DNA of 33,532 nucleotides from Phycisphaerae bacterium (GTDB lineage: Bacteria; Planctomycetota; Phycisphaerae; UBA1845; Fen-1342), in contig JAJVHV010000042.1 of the NCBI GenBank assembly GCA_022072445.1, positions 1-33,532 of the forward strand, written 5' to 3'. Under the pieces are notes generated by a model that was not told the DNA's origin, searched no databases, and saw only the letters and a list, made by a program, of their open reading frames with translations. This document shows, in pieces, positions 25,585 through 32,971 of the stretch. Every line of letters starts with the position of its first letter. The stretch's first letter is position 1. Both the position numbers and the translations under genes were made by a program.

Positions 25585-27819
25585 ATGCGCCGTCGACCGC
25601 CAGTCCATCCGACCCCGCGCCGCGCGGCATCCGCTGACGCCGCGCGCCGCGCGTCCTCCCCGCCGCCGCCCGACGCGCACCTGGTGCGCCGCGCGCAGCC
25701 GGCGGCGGCCGTCCCGCTGCTGGGCGCTGCGGCGATCGTGCTTGCGACGCTCGTCGCATACGCGCCGCTGCACCGCGCCGGCTTCATCTGGGACGACGAC
25801 GCGTACCTCACCGAAAACCACCTCGTTCAGCGCACCGACGGCCTCGCCCGCATCTGGTTCACCACCGAGACGCCGCAGTATTACCCGCTGACGTTCACCA
25901 CGTTCTGGCTCGAACACAAGCTGTGGGGGCTGAATCCGCTCGGCTATCACAGTGTGAACGTGCTGCTGCACGCGATCAACGCGCTGCTCCTGTGGCGCGT
26001 GGCGCGCCGAGTCGGCCTGCCGGCACCGTGGTTCATCGCCGCGGCATTCGCGCTGCACCCGGCGAACGTCGAATCCGTCGCCTGGATCACGGAGCGCAAG
26101 AACACGCTTTCCGGTCTGTTCTTCTTCCTGGGAATCGACTGCTACCTCTCGTATCTCGCGCTGCGCCGCGCGCGGTCGTACCTCGCCGCGCTGGGCAGTC
26201 TGCTCGTCGGACTTCTGAGCAAGACCACGACGTCGATGCTGGCGCCGATATTGCTGTTCGTCACGTGGTATCGGCAGCAAGGCCTGCGCCGCCGCGATCT
26301 GCTCGCCTTGGCTCCGTTCTTCGCACTGGGAGCCGCGGGCGGTCTTTGGACGGCCTACCTCGAGCGCGTCAAAGTGGGCGCCGTGGGCGCGGGATTCGAG
26401 GAGCCGCTCTGGGCGCGGGCCGTGCTCTTCGCGCCGCGCGCGTTCTGCTTCTACGCCGGAAAAATCGCCTGGCCGCACCCGATCCAGTTCGTCTACGGAC
26501 GCTGGTCGCACGAGCCGCTCCAGGCGGCGATGTTCATCCCGCTGCTGATCGTGCTGCTGATCGTGACGGCCGCCCTGCTCGCCGCGCGACGCGGTGTCCG
26601 CGCGCCGCTGGCGATCCTCGGCTGCTGCGCGGCCCTCGTGTTTCCGGCGTCCACGCTGCTTTCGGTCTACGCCTTCCGCTACAGTTTCGTCGCCGACCAT
26701 TTCCAATATCTGGCGAGTGCCGCTTTCGTTGCGCTGTTCGCGCTGCTGGCGCACTGGGCGGGCGGCCAGGTCGTGCGCCTGGCGGGCGGGCCGGCCGGCG
26801 CTCAGGCGCCGCGCTACGTCGCGTGTTCGCTGGGTGGCGCGGCGCTGCTGGCATGTGGACTGCTGACCGCACGCGCGACGCTGAAATACGAGAGCGCACA
26901 GACGCTCTGGGAGACCACCCTTCGGCAGAATGACAACGCTTGGATCGCGATGGTCAACCTCGGCAACATCTACACCCGCCAGGAGCGCTTCGATGACGCA
27001 GAGAAGCTGTACCGTCGGGCGCAGGCTTACCCCCTCGGACGCGAGCTCGCGTCCGCCTGCCTCGGCCGGCTGCTCGTCCACAAGGGCGAATTCGCCGCCG
27101 GAACCGAGATCATCAGCCGCGCCGCCGCCGAACGCGGCGGCGTCCCGGCGCTGCCGGGTGCCAGCACCGCGCCGGCGATGCAGCCGACGACCCGCGCGCT
27201 CGCCCGTCCGGGCGATGCGTTTCTGAGATTGGGCCAGACGCATGTGCAGGCCGGAAAGACCGCGGAGGCGATTCGCGCGTTCGAAACCGCGCTGCGGACC
27301 GATCCGGGTCAGCCGCGTTACCGCGTCGCGCTGGGAACCGCGCTGCTGGACGCCAGGCGCGCCGCGGAGGCGGTCGAGCATTTCAAGTTCGTCTGCGACG
27401 TGTCGCCGGCGGACGTGGCGGCGCTCAACGGCTACGTGCGCAGCTTGACGGAGTCGGGCCAATTCTCCGCCGCGATCGGCGCCGCCCGTGCGGGGTTGGC
27501 GGCGGTCGATGATGCGGCGTTGCGGACGAGATTGGTGTTTCTGCTGGCGGCGGCTCCGGAAGACGGCCTTCGCGATGGCGCCCAAGCGGCGCGGCTGGCA
27601 CGCGAAGGGTTGCAGCGGCAGCCGGGAAACCTGGCCTTACTGGACGCGCTCGCCGCCGCCCTGGCAGAGACCGGCTCGTTTTCAGAGGCGGCGGAGCTGG
27701 CCGACCGGGCCGCGGAAGCGCTGCAGGCCGGCGGGGCTGCGGGGGCGGCGAACGAGGTGCGCGCCCGTGCGGCTCGCTATCGCACCGGCGAAGCGCACCG
27801 GCTGCCTGCCGGGGGCTAG
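25585..27819 (+). CDS. TMTC-like membrane glycosyltransferase with C-terminal TPR repeats
   Basis: A 744-residue protein. A cytosolic Arg/Pro-rich leader (1-38) is followed by about 10 membrane segments. The first external loop has FIWDDDAY (about 67-74), with the acidic pair of GT-C enzymes; QYYPLTF, HPANVESVAWITERKNTLSG and YRYSFVADHFQYLAS-like loops are typical of TMTC/DUF1736-type proteins. From about residue 450 there are tetratricopeptide repeats (NLGNIYTRQERFDDAEKLY is the clearest). Animal TMTC proteins O-mannosylate proteins; the bacterial role is inferred as protein or glycan glycosylation. I chose ATG at 25585 with gagg 8 bases upstream; a GTG at 25552 is also possible. The incomplete gene at 32972 is a paralogue. 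Confidence 0.88.
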   Translation: MRRRPPVHPTPRRAASADAARRASSPPPPDAHLVRRAQPAAAVPLLGAAAIVLATLVAYAPLHRAGFIWDDDAYLTENHLVQRTDGLARIWFTTETPQYYPLTFTTFWLEHKLWGLNPLGYHSVNVLLHAINALLLWRVARRVGLPAPWFIAAAFALHPANVESVAWITERKNTLSGLFFFLGIDCYLSYLALRRARSYLAALGSLLVGLLSKTTTSMLAPILLFVTWYRQQGLRRRDLLALAPFFALGAAGGLWTAYLERVKVGAVGAGFEEPLWARAVLFAPRAFCFYAGKIAWPHPIQFVYGRWSHEPLQAAMFIPLLIVLLIVTAALLAARRGVRAPLAILGCCAALVFPASTLLSVYAFRYSFVADHFQYLASAAFVALFALLAHWAGGQVVRLAGGPAGAQAPRYVACSLGGAALLACGLLTARATLKYESAQTLWETTLRQNDNAWIAMVNLGNIYTRQERFDDAEKLYRRAQAYPLGRELASACLGRLLVHKGEFAAGTEIISRAAAERGGVPALPGASTAPAMQPTTRALARPGDAFLRLGQTHVQAGKTAEAIRAFETALRTDPGQPRYRVALGTALLDARRAAEAVEHFKFVCDVSPADVAALNGYVRSLTESGQFSAAIGAARAGLAAVDDAALRTRLVFLLAAAPEDGLRDGAQAARLAREGLQRQPGNLALLDALAAALAETGSFSEAAELADRAAEALQAGGAAGAANEVRARAARYRTGEAHRLPAGG

Positions 27820-28069
27820 CTAGCTAGGGCGGCGCGGCCGCCGGGGAGCGCCCCAGAAAAAGTGTCTTCCACGCCGCAGGGACCGGAAGTCCCAGAATAA
27901 CACTGCGCGTAACAATTTGCTGTTAATGCATTTATGCCGTTTTTGTGTTGATTCGCGCCTTGTGGCAGTGTAAAGTGTGTCAAGCGACGGGAGCGATCCC
28001 GAACCGTCCACGGGGGCGGACCAGTTTGCAAGAACGCTCGTGTCAACGAACACAAGGAGAGGAATCCTC
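27820..28069. other. Leader region of the PEP-CTERM-like gene
   Basis: A 250-bp gap, noticeably AT-richer in its middle (27895-27980) than the rest of the window. It contains a ggcggc/gccgcc hairpin at 27828-27842, gggac/gtccc at 27879-27893, an operator-like taaca/tgtta inverted repeat at 27910-27925, and a promoter-like pair at 27948-27976. No gene seen. Confidence 0.6.
27948..27976 (+). promoter_or_regulatory. Sigma-70-like promoter for the PEP-CTERM-like gene
   Basis: ttgatt (27948-27953) and taaagt (27971-27976) are separated by exactly 17 bases, about 95 bp upstream of the start codon. It sits in the AT-rich patch and just downstream of the taaca/tgtta inverted repeat. Prediction only. 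Confidence 0.5.
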
Positions 28070-28765
28070 ATGAGGAAACTATGTGGAGTGCTGGCCGCCT
28101 GCGTCCTGGCGCCCATCGCGCTCGCCGGACCGCTGCCGCCCGGCACCGCGCAGTACAAAGACCTGATTCCGGGTGCGTCCTATAGCCCCGACTACACGCT
28201 CGGCTTCCCGCCGGTCGGAGCCCTGGTCGACTCGTTGTCCGCGCCGATCACGCTCGGCTTCTTCCACGGCACCGTGGAGAGCTACGTGTACGCGAACGGC
28301 CACGGCGCGCTGACCTTCGTCTATCGCATTCTGCTTGATCCCGTGACGCAGCCGATCCTCGATCGCGCGTCGCTGGCAGGCAACTGGGCCGGCTGGACGA
28401 TTTTCGACACCGGGTCCGATAGCAGCGGCGCGTCGGGTGCTATCGGCGGCGCGGTCGCGACCTGGACGGACGGCGATCCGTTCCAGATCGAACGCGGCGC
28501 CGGCGGAGCGCCCGCGGTCGAATTCGCGAACCCGATCGACGGCAGCCCGAACGGCACGATCATGGGCCCGGGCCACACGTCGGCGTACTTCTGGTTCGAG
28601 ACGGATGCCCCGAGGTACACCCGCGCGACGGTCGGTCTGCTCGACCACGGCGCTGTCGGCCTGGCCGACATCCTGGCCCCGGCCGCGATTCCGGCCCCGG
28701 CCGCCGTCCTGCTCGGCCTGCTGGGCCTGGGCGTGACGCCGCGTCTGGCCCGTCGTCGGGCGTAA
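28070..28765 (+). CDS. Secreted PEP-CTERM-like protein, candidate exosortase substrate
   Basis: A 231-residue exported protein of unknown function. A clear signal peptide (RKLCGVLAACVLAPIALAG, cleavage near 19-20) precedes a Gly/Ala-rich, beta-predicted body without cysteines. The C-terminus has the three-part sorting layout: a short PAP motif (IPAPAA, about 206-211, in place of the usual PEP), a hydrophobic stretch LLGLLGLGV, and a basic end LARRRA. That layout fits cleavage and anchoring by an exosortase such as the one at 10348-11256, although PAP is not the canonical motif. The ATG at 28070 is preceded by aaggaga with a 9-base gap. A promoter-like pair lies upstream and a terminator directly downstream, so it is probably transcribed alone. 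Confidence 0.85.
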   Translation: MRKLCGVLAACVLAPIALAGPLPPGTAQYKDLIPGASYSPDYTLGFPPVGALVDSLSAPITLGFFHGTVESYVYANGHGALTFVYRILLDPVTQPILDRASLAGNWAGWTIFDTGSDSSGASGAIGGAVATWTDGDPFQIERGAGGAPAVEFANPIDGSPNGTIMGPGHTSAYFWFETDAPRYTRATVGLLDHGAVGLADILAPAAIPAPAAVLLGLLGLGVTPRLARRRA

Positions 28766-28798
28766 GTCGCAGCAGTTCGGTTTGACACGAGTGTGCGG

Positions 28799-28829
28799 AG
28801 CCCCGCGGCCTTCACGGCTGCGGGGCTTT
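28799..28829 (+). terminator. Intrinsic-type terminator after the PEP-CTERM-like gene
   Basis: agccccgc (28799-28806) pairs with gcggggct (28820-28827), extended inward by gcc/ggc around a ttcac loop, and is followed by a short ttt. It lies 34 bp after the stop codon at 28765. The T-run is short, so strength is uncertain. Confidence 0.72.
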
Positions 28830-28851
28830 CCGCGTTTCGATGCGGTCTGCG

Positions 28852-28860
28852 TGCTACAAT
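28852..28860 (+). promoter_or_regulatory. Extended -10-like element before the 64-residue gene
   Basis: tgctacaat has the TGn extension and a good -10 hexamer (tacaat, 28855-28860) 32 bp upstream of the ATG at 28893. No convincing -35 is seen, as is common for extended -10 promoters. Confidence 0.45.
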
Positions 28861-28892
28861 TGTTATTGGCGGCCGAGGGGGAGGAGGTCGCG

Positions 28893-29087
28893 ATGAACCG
28901 GATGCGGTTTTCGGACGAGGAGCTGGCGATCCTGCGGGAGCTCGTCGACTTGCGACTCGACGAGCTGGGTCCGGAGATTCACCACACGCGCACTCCGGAT
29001 TACCACGAAGATTTGAAACAATACCGCGACGCGCTCAAGCGGCTGCGCGAACGGCTGGCGGGTGCTCCATCCGCCGCGGCACGCTAG
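28893..29087 (+). CDS. Small 64-residue protein of unknown function
   Basis: I do not recognise the family. The product is charged and predicted mostly helical: FSDEELAILRELVDLRLDELG then, after a HHTRTPDYHED turn, LKQYRDALKRLRERL, ending in a flexible Ala-rich tail. It has no signal peptide or membrane segment, so it should be cytosolic. The start at 28893 has a strong gggggaggagg ribosome site and follows an extended -10-like element; a longer open frame from 28782 runs through the terminator and is rejected. It converges on the next small gene with only 6 bases between the stop codons. The helix pair and RBS strength support a real gene; a role as an adaptor or dimeric regulator is speculation. 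Confidence 0.72.
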   Translation: MNRMRFSDEELAILRELVDLRLDELGPEIHHTRTPDYHEDLKQYRDALKRLRERLAGAPSAAAR

Positions 29088-29093
29088 CGCACG

Positions 29094-29285
29094 TCAGCAG
29101 CAGTCGTCGTCAAACCAGTCGAAGAAGAAATCGCCGAACGACCAGTCGTCGTCGCAGCAGTCATCGTCGATGACGATGATCTCGTTGTCGAACCAGCGTT
29201 CGGGCACGACGCAAGTGATGGTGGCGAACAGCGACGCACCGGCGAGGAGCGTCGTGAAGGCGAGGGTCTTGAGTCGACGTTGCAT
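29094..29285 (-). CDS. Tiny exported Asp/Cys-rich protein
   Basis: A 63-residue protein. Residues 1-25 form a signal peptide or lipoprotein-like leader (RRLKTLAFTTLLAGASLFATITC), and C25 could be a lipidation site, though ATITC fits the lipobox only loosely. The mature part is strikingly acidic and aromatic: ERWFDNEIIVIDDDCC, DDDWSFGDFF, FDWFDDDCC, with two CC pairs and about a dozen aspartates. This suggests metal (for example calcium, copper or zinc) binding or a role in an acidic surface layer; both are inference. ATG at 29285 has gggag upstream. It is convergent with the 64-residue gene. I do not recognise the family. Confidence 0.72.
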   Translation of the reverse strand: MQRRLKTLAFTTLLAGASLFATITCVVPERWFDNEIIVIDDDCCDDDWSFGDFFFDWFDDDCC

Positions 29286-29374
29286 GTCTGAAGTCTCCCA
29301 GTGGCCCGAGCGTAGACACGCGCCGCGCGGTGCTGGTTAGTGCTTTCGGTGGGGCGGAGGATCCCGCGCCGAGT

Positions 29375-29446
29375 GTGCTGGCCGCGCCGGAGCCGACTGT
29401 GCTGGCCCCGCCGGAGCCGATGGCGCTGGCCCCGCCGGACTCGATC
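29375..29446. repeat. Three 24-bp tandem units upstream of aroC
   Basis: Units begin at 29375, 29399 and 29423, built on gtgctggccccgccggagcc with one or a few changes each. They lie in the 205-bp gap before aroC, which holds no other gene that I can support. A 60-residue frame through them is low complexity and rejected. Confidence 0.75.
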
Positions 29447-29461
29447 GACCGCGCGCGGCTC

Positions 29462-29477
29462 GGCGGTACAATCCGCC
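29462..29477 (+). promoter_or_regulatory. Palindrome around a -10-like hexamer before aroC
   Basis: ggcgg (29462-29466), tacaat (29467-29472), ccgcc (29473-29477): perfect 5-bp arms flank a -10-like hexamer 18 bp before the aroC ATG. It could be an operator over the promoter or chance in GC-rich DNA. No clear -35. Confidence 0.35.
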
Positions 29478-29490
29478 CCGAGGTGTCGCC

Positions 29491-30645
29491 ATGAGCCAGC
29501 TCGATTATCGAACCGCCGGTGAATCGCACGGACGCGCGCTGACGATCCTCGTGGAGGGATTGCCCGCCGGGCTGCGCGTCGAGGTCGAGCGGATCAACCA
29601 TGAGCTGCATCGCCGGCAGGGCGGCTACGGCCGCGGCGGGCGGATGCGGATCGAGAAGGACGCCGTCGAGCTGCACAGCGGCGTGCGGCGCGGCGTGACG
29701 ATCGGGTCGCCGCTGGTGATGCAGATCGCCAATCGCGATGTCCGTATTGATGACGCGCCGCCGATCCATCGCCCGCGGCCGGGACACGCCGACCTGGCCG
29801 GCAGCCTGAAATGGCTGGCGACCGATTGCCGCGAGACGCTGGAGCGGGCCAGCGCGCGCGAGACGGCGGCGCGCGTCGCGGCTGGCGCACTGGCCGCCGG
29901 CCTGCTGGCGGAGTTCGGCGTGCGCTGCGTGGGGTTCGTGTCGTCGATCGGCACGGCAGCGGCGCACGTGGCTGATACCGCCGCGCCCGACGAACTGATC
30001 GCAGCGCGCGACGCGAACGAGGTGTATGCGCCCGATCCGGCGGCGGTCGAGCCGATGGTGGCGGCGATCCGGGCGGCCAAGCAGTCGGGCGACACGATCG
30101 GCGGGATCGTCGAGGCGCGGGTATTCAACGCGCCGCCCGGGCTTGGTTCGTGCATGCGCTGGCAGGACAAGCTGGACGGGCGGCTTATGCAGGCGGTCGG
30201 GTCGATTCAGGCGATCAAGGGGGTCGAGATCGGGCTCGGCTTCGACGCCACGCGCCGCCCGGGCAGCCAGGTGCACGACGCGATTCACTTCGACGCGGTG
30301 CAGCGCGGCGGGCACAACCTCGGGTTCGTGCGGCCGACGAACCGCGCCGGCGGGCTGGAGGGCGGCATGTCGAACGGGGCGACCGTCGTCGTGCGGGCCG
30401 CGATGAAGCCGATCAGCACGCTGATGCAGGGCATGGACAGCGTCGATCTTCAGACGCTCCAGCCACAGCGCAGCGACTACGAGCGCAGCGACGTGTGCGC
30501 CGTTCCGGCGGCGAGCGTCGTGCTGGAGAACGTGGTGGCGTTCGAAATCGCCCGCGCCTGGCTCGCCAAGTTCGCCGGCGACACGCTGGGCGAAGTCAAA
30601 GCGGCGTATGAGCACTATCTTGCCGCCGTACGCGGGTTGGCGTAA
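29491..30645 (+). CDS. aroC: Chorismate synthase
   Basis: Converts 5-enolpyruvylshikimate-3-phosphate to chorismate with reduced FMN, the last step of the shikimate pathway; cytosolic tetramer. The 384-residue product has normal length. Family signatures are all present: RTAGESHGRAL near the N-terminus, RPGHADLAGSLKW, the RASARETA motif, and in the C-terminal half QRGGHNLGF, GGLEGGMSNG and a DVCAVPAASVV segment. ATG at 29491 has gagg 7 bases upstream. No other shikimate gene lies in the window. The next gene begins 93 bp downstream with its own promoter-like element, so aroC is likely monocistronic. Confidence 0.97.
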   Translation: MSQLDYRTAGESHGRALTILVEGLPAGLRVEVERINHELHRRQGGYGRGGRMRIEKDAVELHSGVRRGVTIGSPLVMQIANRDVRIDDAPPIHRPRPGHADLAGSLKWLATDCRETLERASARETAARVAAGALAAGLLAEFGVRCVGFVSSIGTAAAHVADTAAPDELIAARDANEVYAPDPAAVEPMVAAIRAAKQSGDTIGGIVEARVFNAPPGLGSCMRWQDKLDGRLMQAVGSIQAIKGVEIGLGFDATRRPGSQVHDAIHFDAVQRGGHNLGFVRPTNRAGGLEGGMSNGATVVVRAAMKPISTLMQGMDSVDLQTLQPQRSDYERSDVCAVPAASVVLENVVAFEIARAWLAKFAGDTLGEVKAAYEHYLAAVRGLA

Positions 30646-30653
30646 GGCTCGCC

Positions 30654-30684
30654 TTGACCCGCAACGCTTGCTGCGCGGTAGAAT
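30654..30684 (+). promoter_or_regulatory. Promoter-like pair before the kelch/dockerin gene
   Basis: ttgacc (30654-30659) and tagaat (30679-30684) with a 19-base spacer, in the 93-bp gap after aroC. Both hexamers are good but the spacing is longer than ideal. Confidence 0.4.
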
Positions 30685-30738
30685 CGCCCTGGTAGCGTAT
30701 TCCAAGCCAACCCGTACGGACATGTCGGGGTACGAGTC

Positions 30739-32922
30739 ATGAGACAAGTGTCATTTGCCGCCGCGATCGCTGTCGGCTTCGCGGCATCGCTTTGCGTCGC
30801 CGCAGCGCAAGCGTCTTCCCAGGACTGCATCCGCTGGATCGATCGCACGCCCCCGCCCGAAACGCTCACAAACACCTGGCTGATGTACGACACGACGCGG
30901 CGAACCACGGTGCTCGCTGCGGCCGGCGGCGAAGGTACGTGGTCGTGGGACGGATCGAGATTCGCGCGCATTGGAGACGGGGTCGTCGGCAATCCAGTCG
31001 GAGGCGTCCCAGCCACTGCGTTCGACTCGCGGCGCGGAGTCGGCGTTTACTACTCGCCCGATGGCGAAACGTGCGAATGGAACGGGGTGTCCTGGATTCA
31101 GCGCTGCGTCGCCGACCCGGGGCCGCGAAAGTTCGCCGCGCTGGCCTACGACTCGCATCGTGGCGTGGTTGTGCTCTTCGGGGGATACAGCCAGCAGCAA
31201 CAGCAGTTCTTGGCCGACACGTGGGAGTGGGATGGCCAGACGTGGGAACTGAAGGCAACGGGCGGTCCACCGCCACGCGGAAACCACGCCCTGGCATACG
31301 ACAGCAACCGCGGCGTGACGGTGCTGTTCGGCGGTGCCGCGGGTGGCAGCATGGTATTCGGCGACACGTGGGAATGGGACGGCTCCAACTGGACGCAGCG
31401 CGACAATAGCGGACCGGCTCGATCATCCCCGCTCATGACGTACGATTCTGTGCGGCACGTGACACTTGTGACAGGAGGCTCTGACGACCCCGCCGAAACG
31501 TGGGGCTGGGACGGGACAAGTTGGGCCTTGCTGGCAGTCGGCGGCCCGACCCCCGAATCTCCTGACTCGCGAAAGGCAATCACCTTCGACGCCCTACGCG
31601 GGGTTGCGGTGCTTCTCCTTACGATCGACGGAACCACAATCTGGGAATGGAACGGACTCGGGTGGCAATGGCGCTACTCGAATCGGCCGGCAGTCCTGTG
31701 TGCGGCGTTCGACAGTGCGCGCGGTGTCGTTGTACTCGTTGGAAATGCAACTTTCGAGTGGGACAGCGATCGCTGGGCGCTGCGCGGACCGCGTCTACCA
31801 AACCTTAGCGCTCAAACGGCCATGGCGTTCGACGAACGGCGCGGCGTGTGCGTGCTCTTCGGCGGTTTCGACACCTCGCTGGGCGACACCTGGGAGTGGA
31901 ACGGAAGCGAATGGTCACTCCGTGCGACAACCGGCCCACCGCCGAGGTCCTCTCACGCCATGGCCTACGACGCGGCGCGCGGTGTGACGGTGCTCTACGC
32001 TGGCGGAATCGCCACCGTGCCGAACGTGATCGGAGACACGTGGGAATGGGATGGCATCACGTGGACTCAAAGGACCGAGCCGGCGCCGCCGGCGCGCGCG
32101 TACCACGCCATGACCTACGACGCGGCGCGGCAGGTCACGGTGTGTGCCGGGGGTTCTTTGGGTAGTCCGAGTCAGATTGAGCCCTACAGAACACACGAAT
32201 GGACGGGCGCGCATTGGCGAACGCTATTGATGAACGAGCAACCGGCCACATGGGTCCAGGCAATGACCTACCGCTCCGGTGAACAGGACTGCCTCGCTGT
32301 CGATTACGACGGCGTCGGTGGGCTCTGGCTGAGGCGATTCGATGGCGCAACCTGGCAGACTCTCGGCGCAGCGCCCAATGGCGCTGACTTTCTATGGTAC
32401 GATCCGTTCCGCGACCGAACGTACTGCCTGGCGATCAACCGCGTTTTCGAACTCGCGCCCGGGGGACCTGATGTGACCCAATACCCGGTCGTGCAGCGCG
32501 TTTGTCCGGGGAGATCGGCGTGGTTCTCGGCTGCCGCCGACGGCCGATGGCCGTTTAGCTATCAGTGGCAGAAGGACGGCGTACCCCTCGTTGACGGCCC
32601 TAACGTTCAAGGGGCGACCGAGGCCGGCCTGACGATTCTCCAAGCCACTGGCGACGATGCGGGAGAGTACCAGGCAGTTGTCACGGACGCATGCGGAACG
32701 ACGGTTGGCGCTGCCTCCGTTCTGATCGTCGCGGGCGACGCGTGCGACGTGAATTGCGACGGCGCCGTCGATGGCTTCGATATCGATCCGTTCCTCGAAC
32801 GCCTGGCCGGCTGCTACCCGGCGTGCAGTTCGTGCGCGGGAGACGTCGATGGCGACGGCTACGTCACAGGGTTCGACATTGACGGTCTGCTGACCGCGAT
32901 CCTCGGTGGCGACTGTCCGTGA
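30739..32922 (+). CDS. Secreted kelch-like repeat protein with Ig-like and dockerin-type C-terminal modules
   Basis: A 727-residue exported protein. A signal peptide (1-25, ending AAAQA) precedes about ten kelch-like repeats of roughly 50 residues (about 30-590), each with a pattern such as HAMAYDAARGVTVLF, GG and GDTWEWDG..W, which should fold as one or two beta-propellers. An Ig-like domain follows (about 600-665; YQWQKDGVPL, DAGEYQAVV). The last 60 residues have two dockerin-type calcium loops, DVNCDGAVDGFDI and DVDGDGYVTGFDI, with cysteine pairs around them. This end is typical of planctomycete surface proteins and may mediate attachment; cellulosomes are not implied. The ATG at 30739 has cgggg upstream. 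The ligand is unknown. Confidence 0.9.
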   Translation: MRQVSFAAAIAVGFAASLCVAAAQASSQDCIRWIDRTPPPETLTNTWLMYDTTRRTTVLAAAGGEGTWSWDGSRFARIGDGVVGNPVGGVPATAFDSRRGVGVYYSPDGETCEWNGVSWIQRCVADPGPRKFAALAYDSHRGVVVLFGGYSQQQQQFLADTWEWDGQTWELKATGGPPPRGNHALAYDSNRGVTVLFGGAAGGSMVFGDTWEWDGSNWTQRDNSGPARSSPLMTYDSVRHVTLVTGGSDDPAETWGWDGTSWALLAVGGPTPESPDSRKAITFDALRGVAVLLLTIDGTTIWEWNGLGWQWRYSNRPAVLCAAFDSARGVVVLVGNATFEWDSDRWALRGPRLPNLSAQTAMAFDERRGVCVLFGGFDTSLGDTWEWNGSEWSLRATTGPPPRSSHAMAYDAARGVTVLYAGGIATVPNVIGDTWEWDGITWTQRTEPAPPARAYHAMTYDAARQVTVCAGGSLGSPSQIEPYRTHEWTGAHWRTLLMNEQPATWVQAMTYRSGEQDCLAVDYDGVGGLWLRRFDGATWQTLGAAPNGADFLWYDPFRDRTYCLAINRVFELAPGGPDVTQYPVVQRVCPGRSAWFSAAADGRWPFSYQWQKDGVPLVDGPNVQGATEAGLTILQATGDDAGEYQAVVTDACGTTVGAASVLIVAGDACDVNCDGAVDGFDIDPFLERLAGCYPACSSCAGDVDGDGYVTGFDIDGLLTAILGGDCP

Positions 32923-32971
32923 CGATCTCCAGTCTCACCAGCGGTGGGTGCCGCGGGAGTCGACGGCCCCG

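Noticed and set aside
29340-29522. 60-codon frame through the 24-bp repeats before aroC
   Set aside because: Low-complexity Arg/Trp/Ser product created by the repeat, overlapping the aroC start in another frame.
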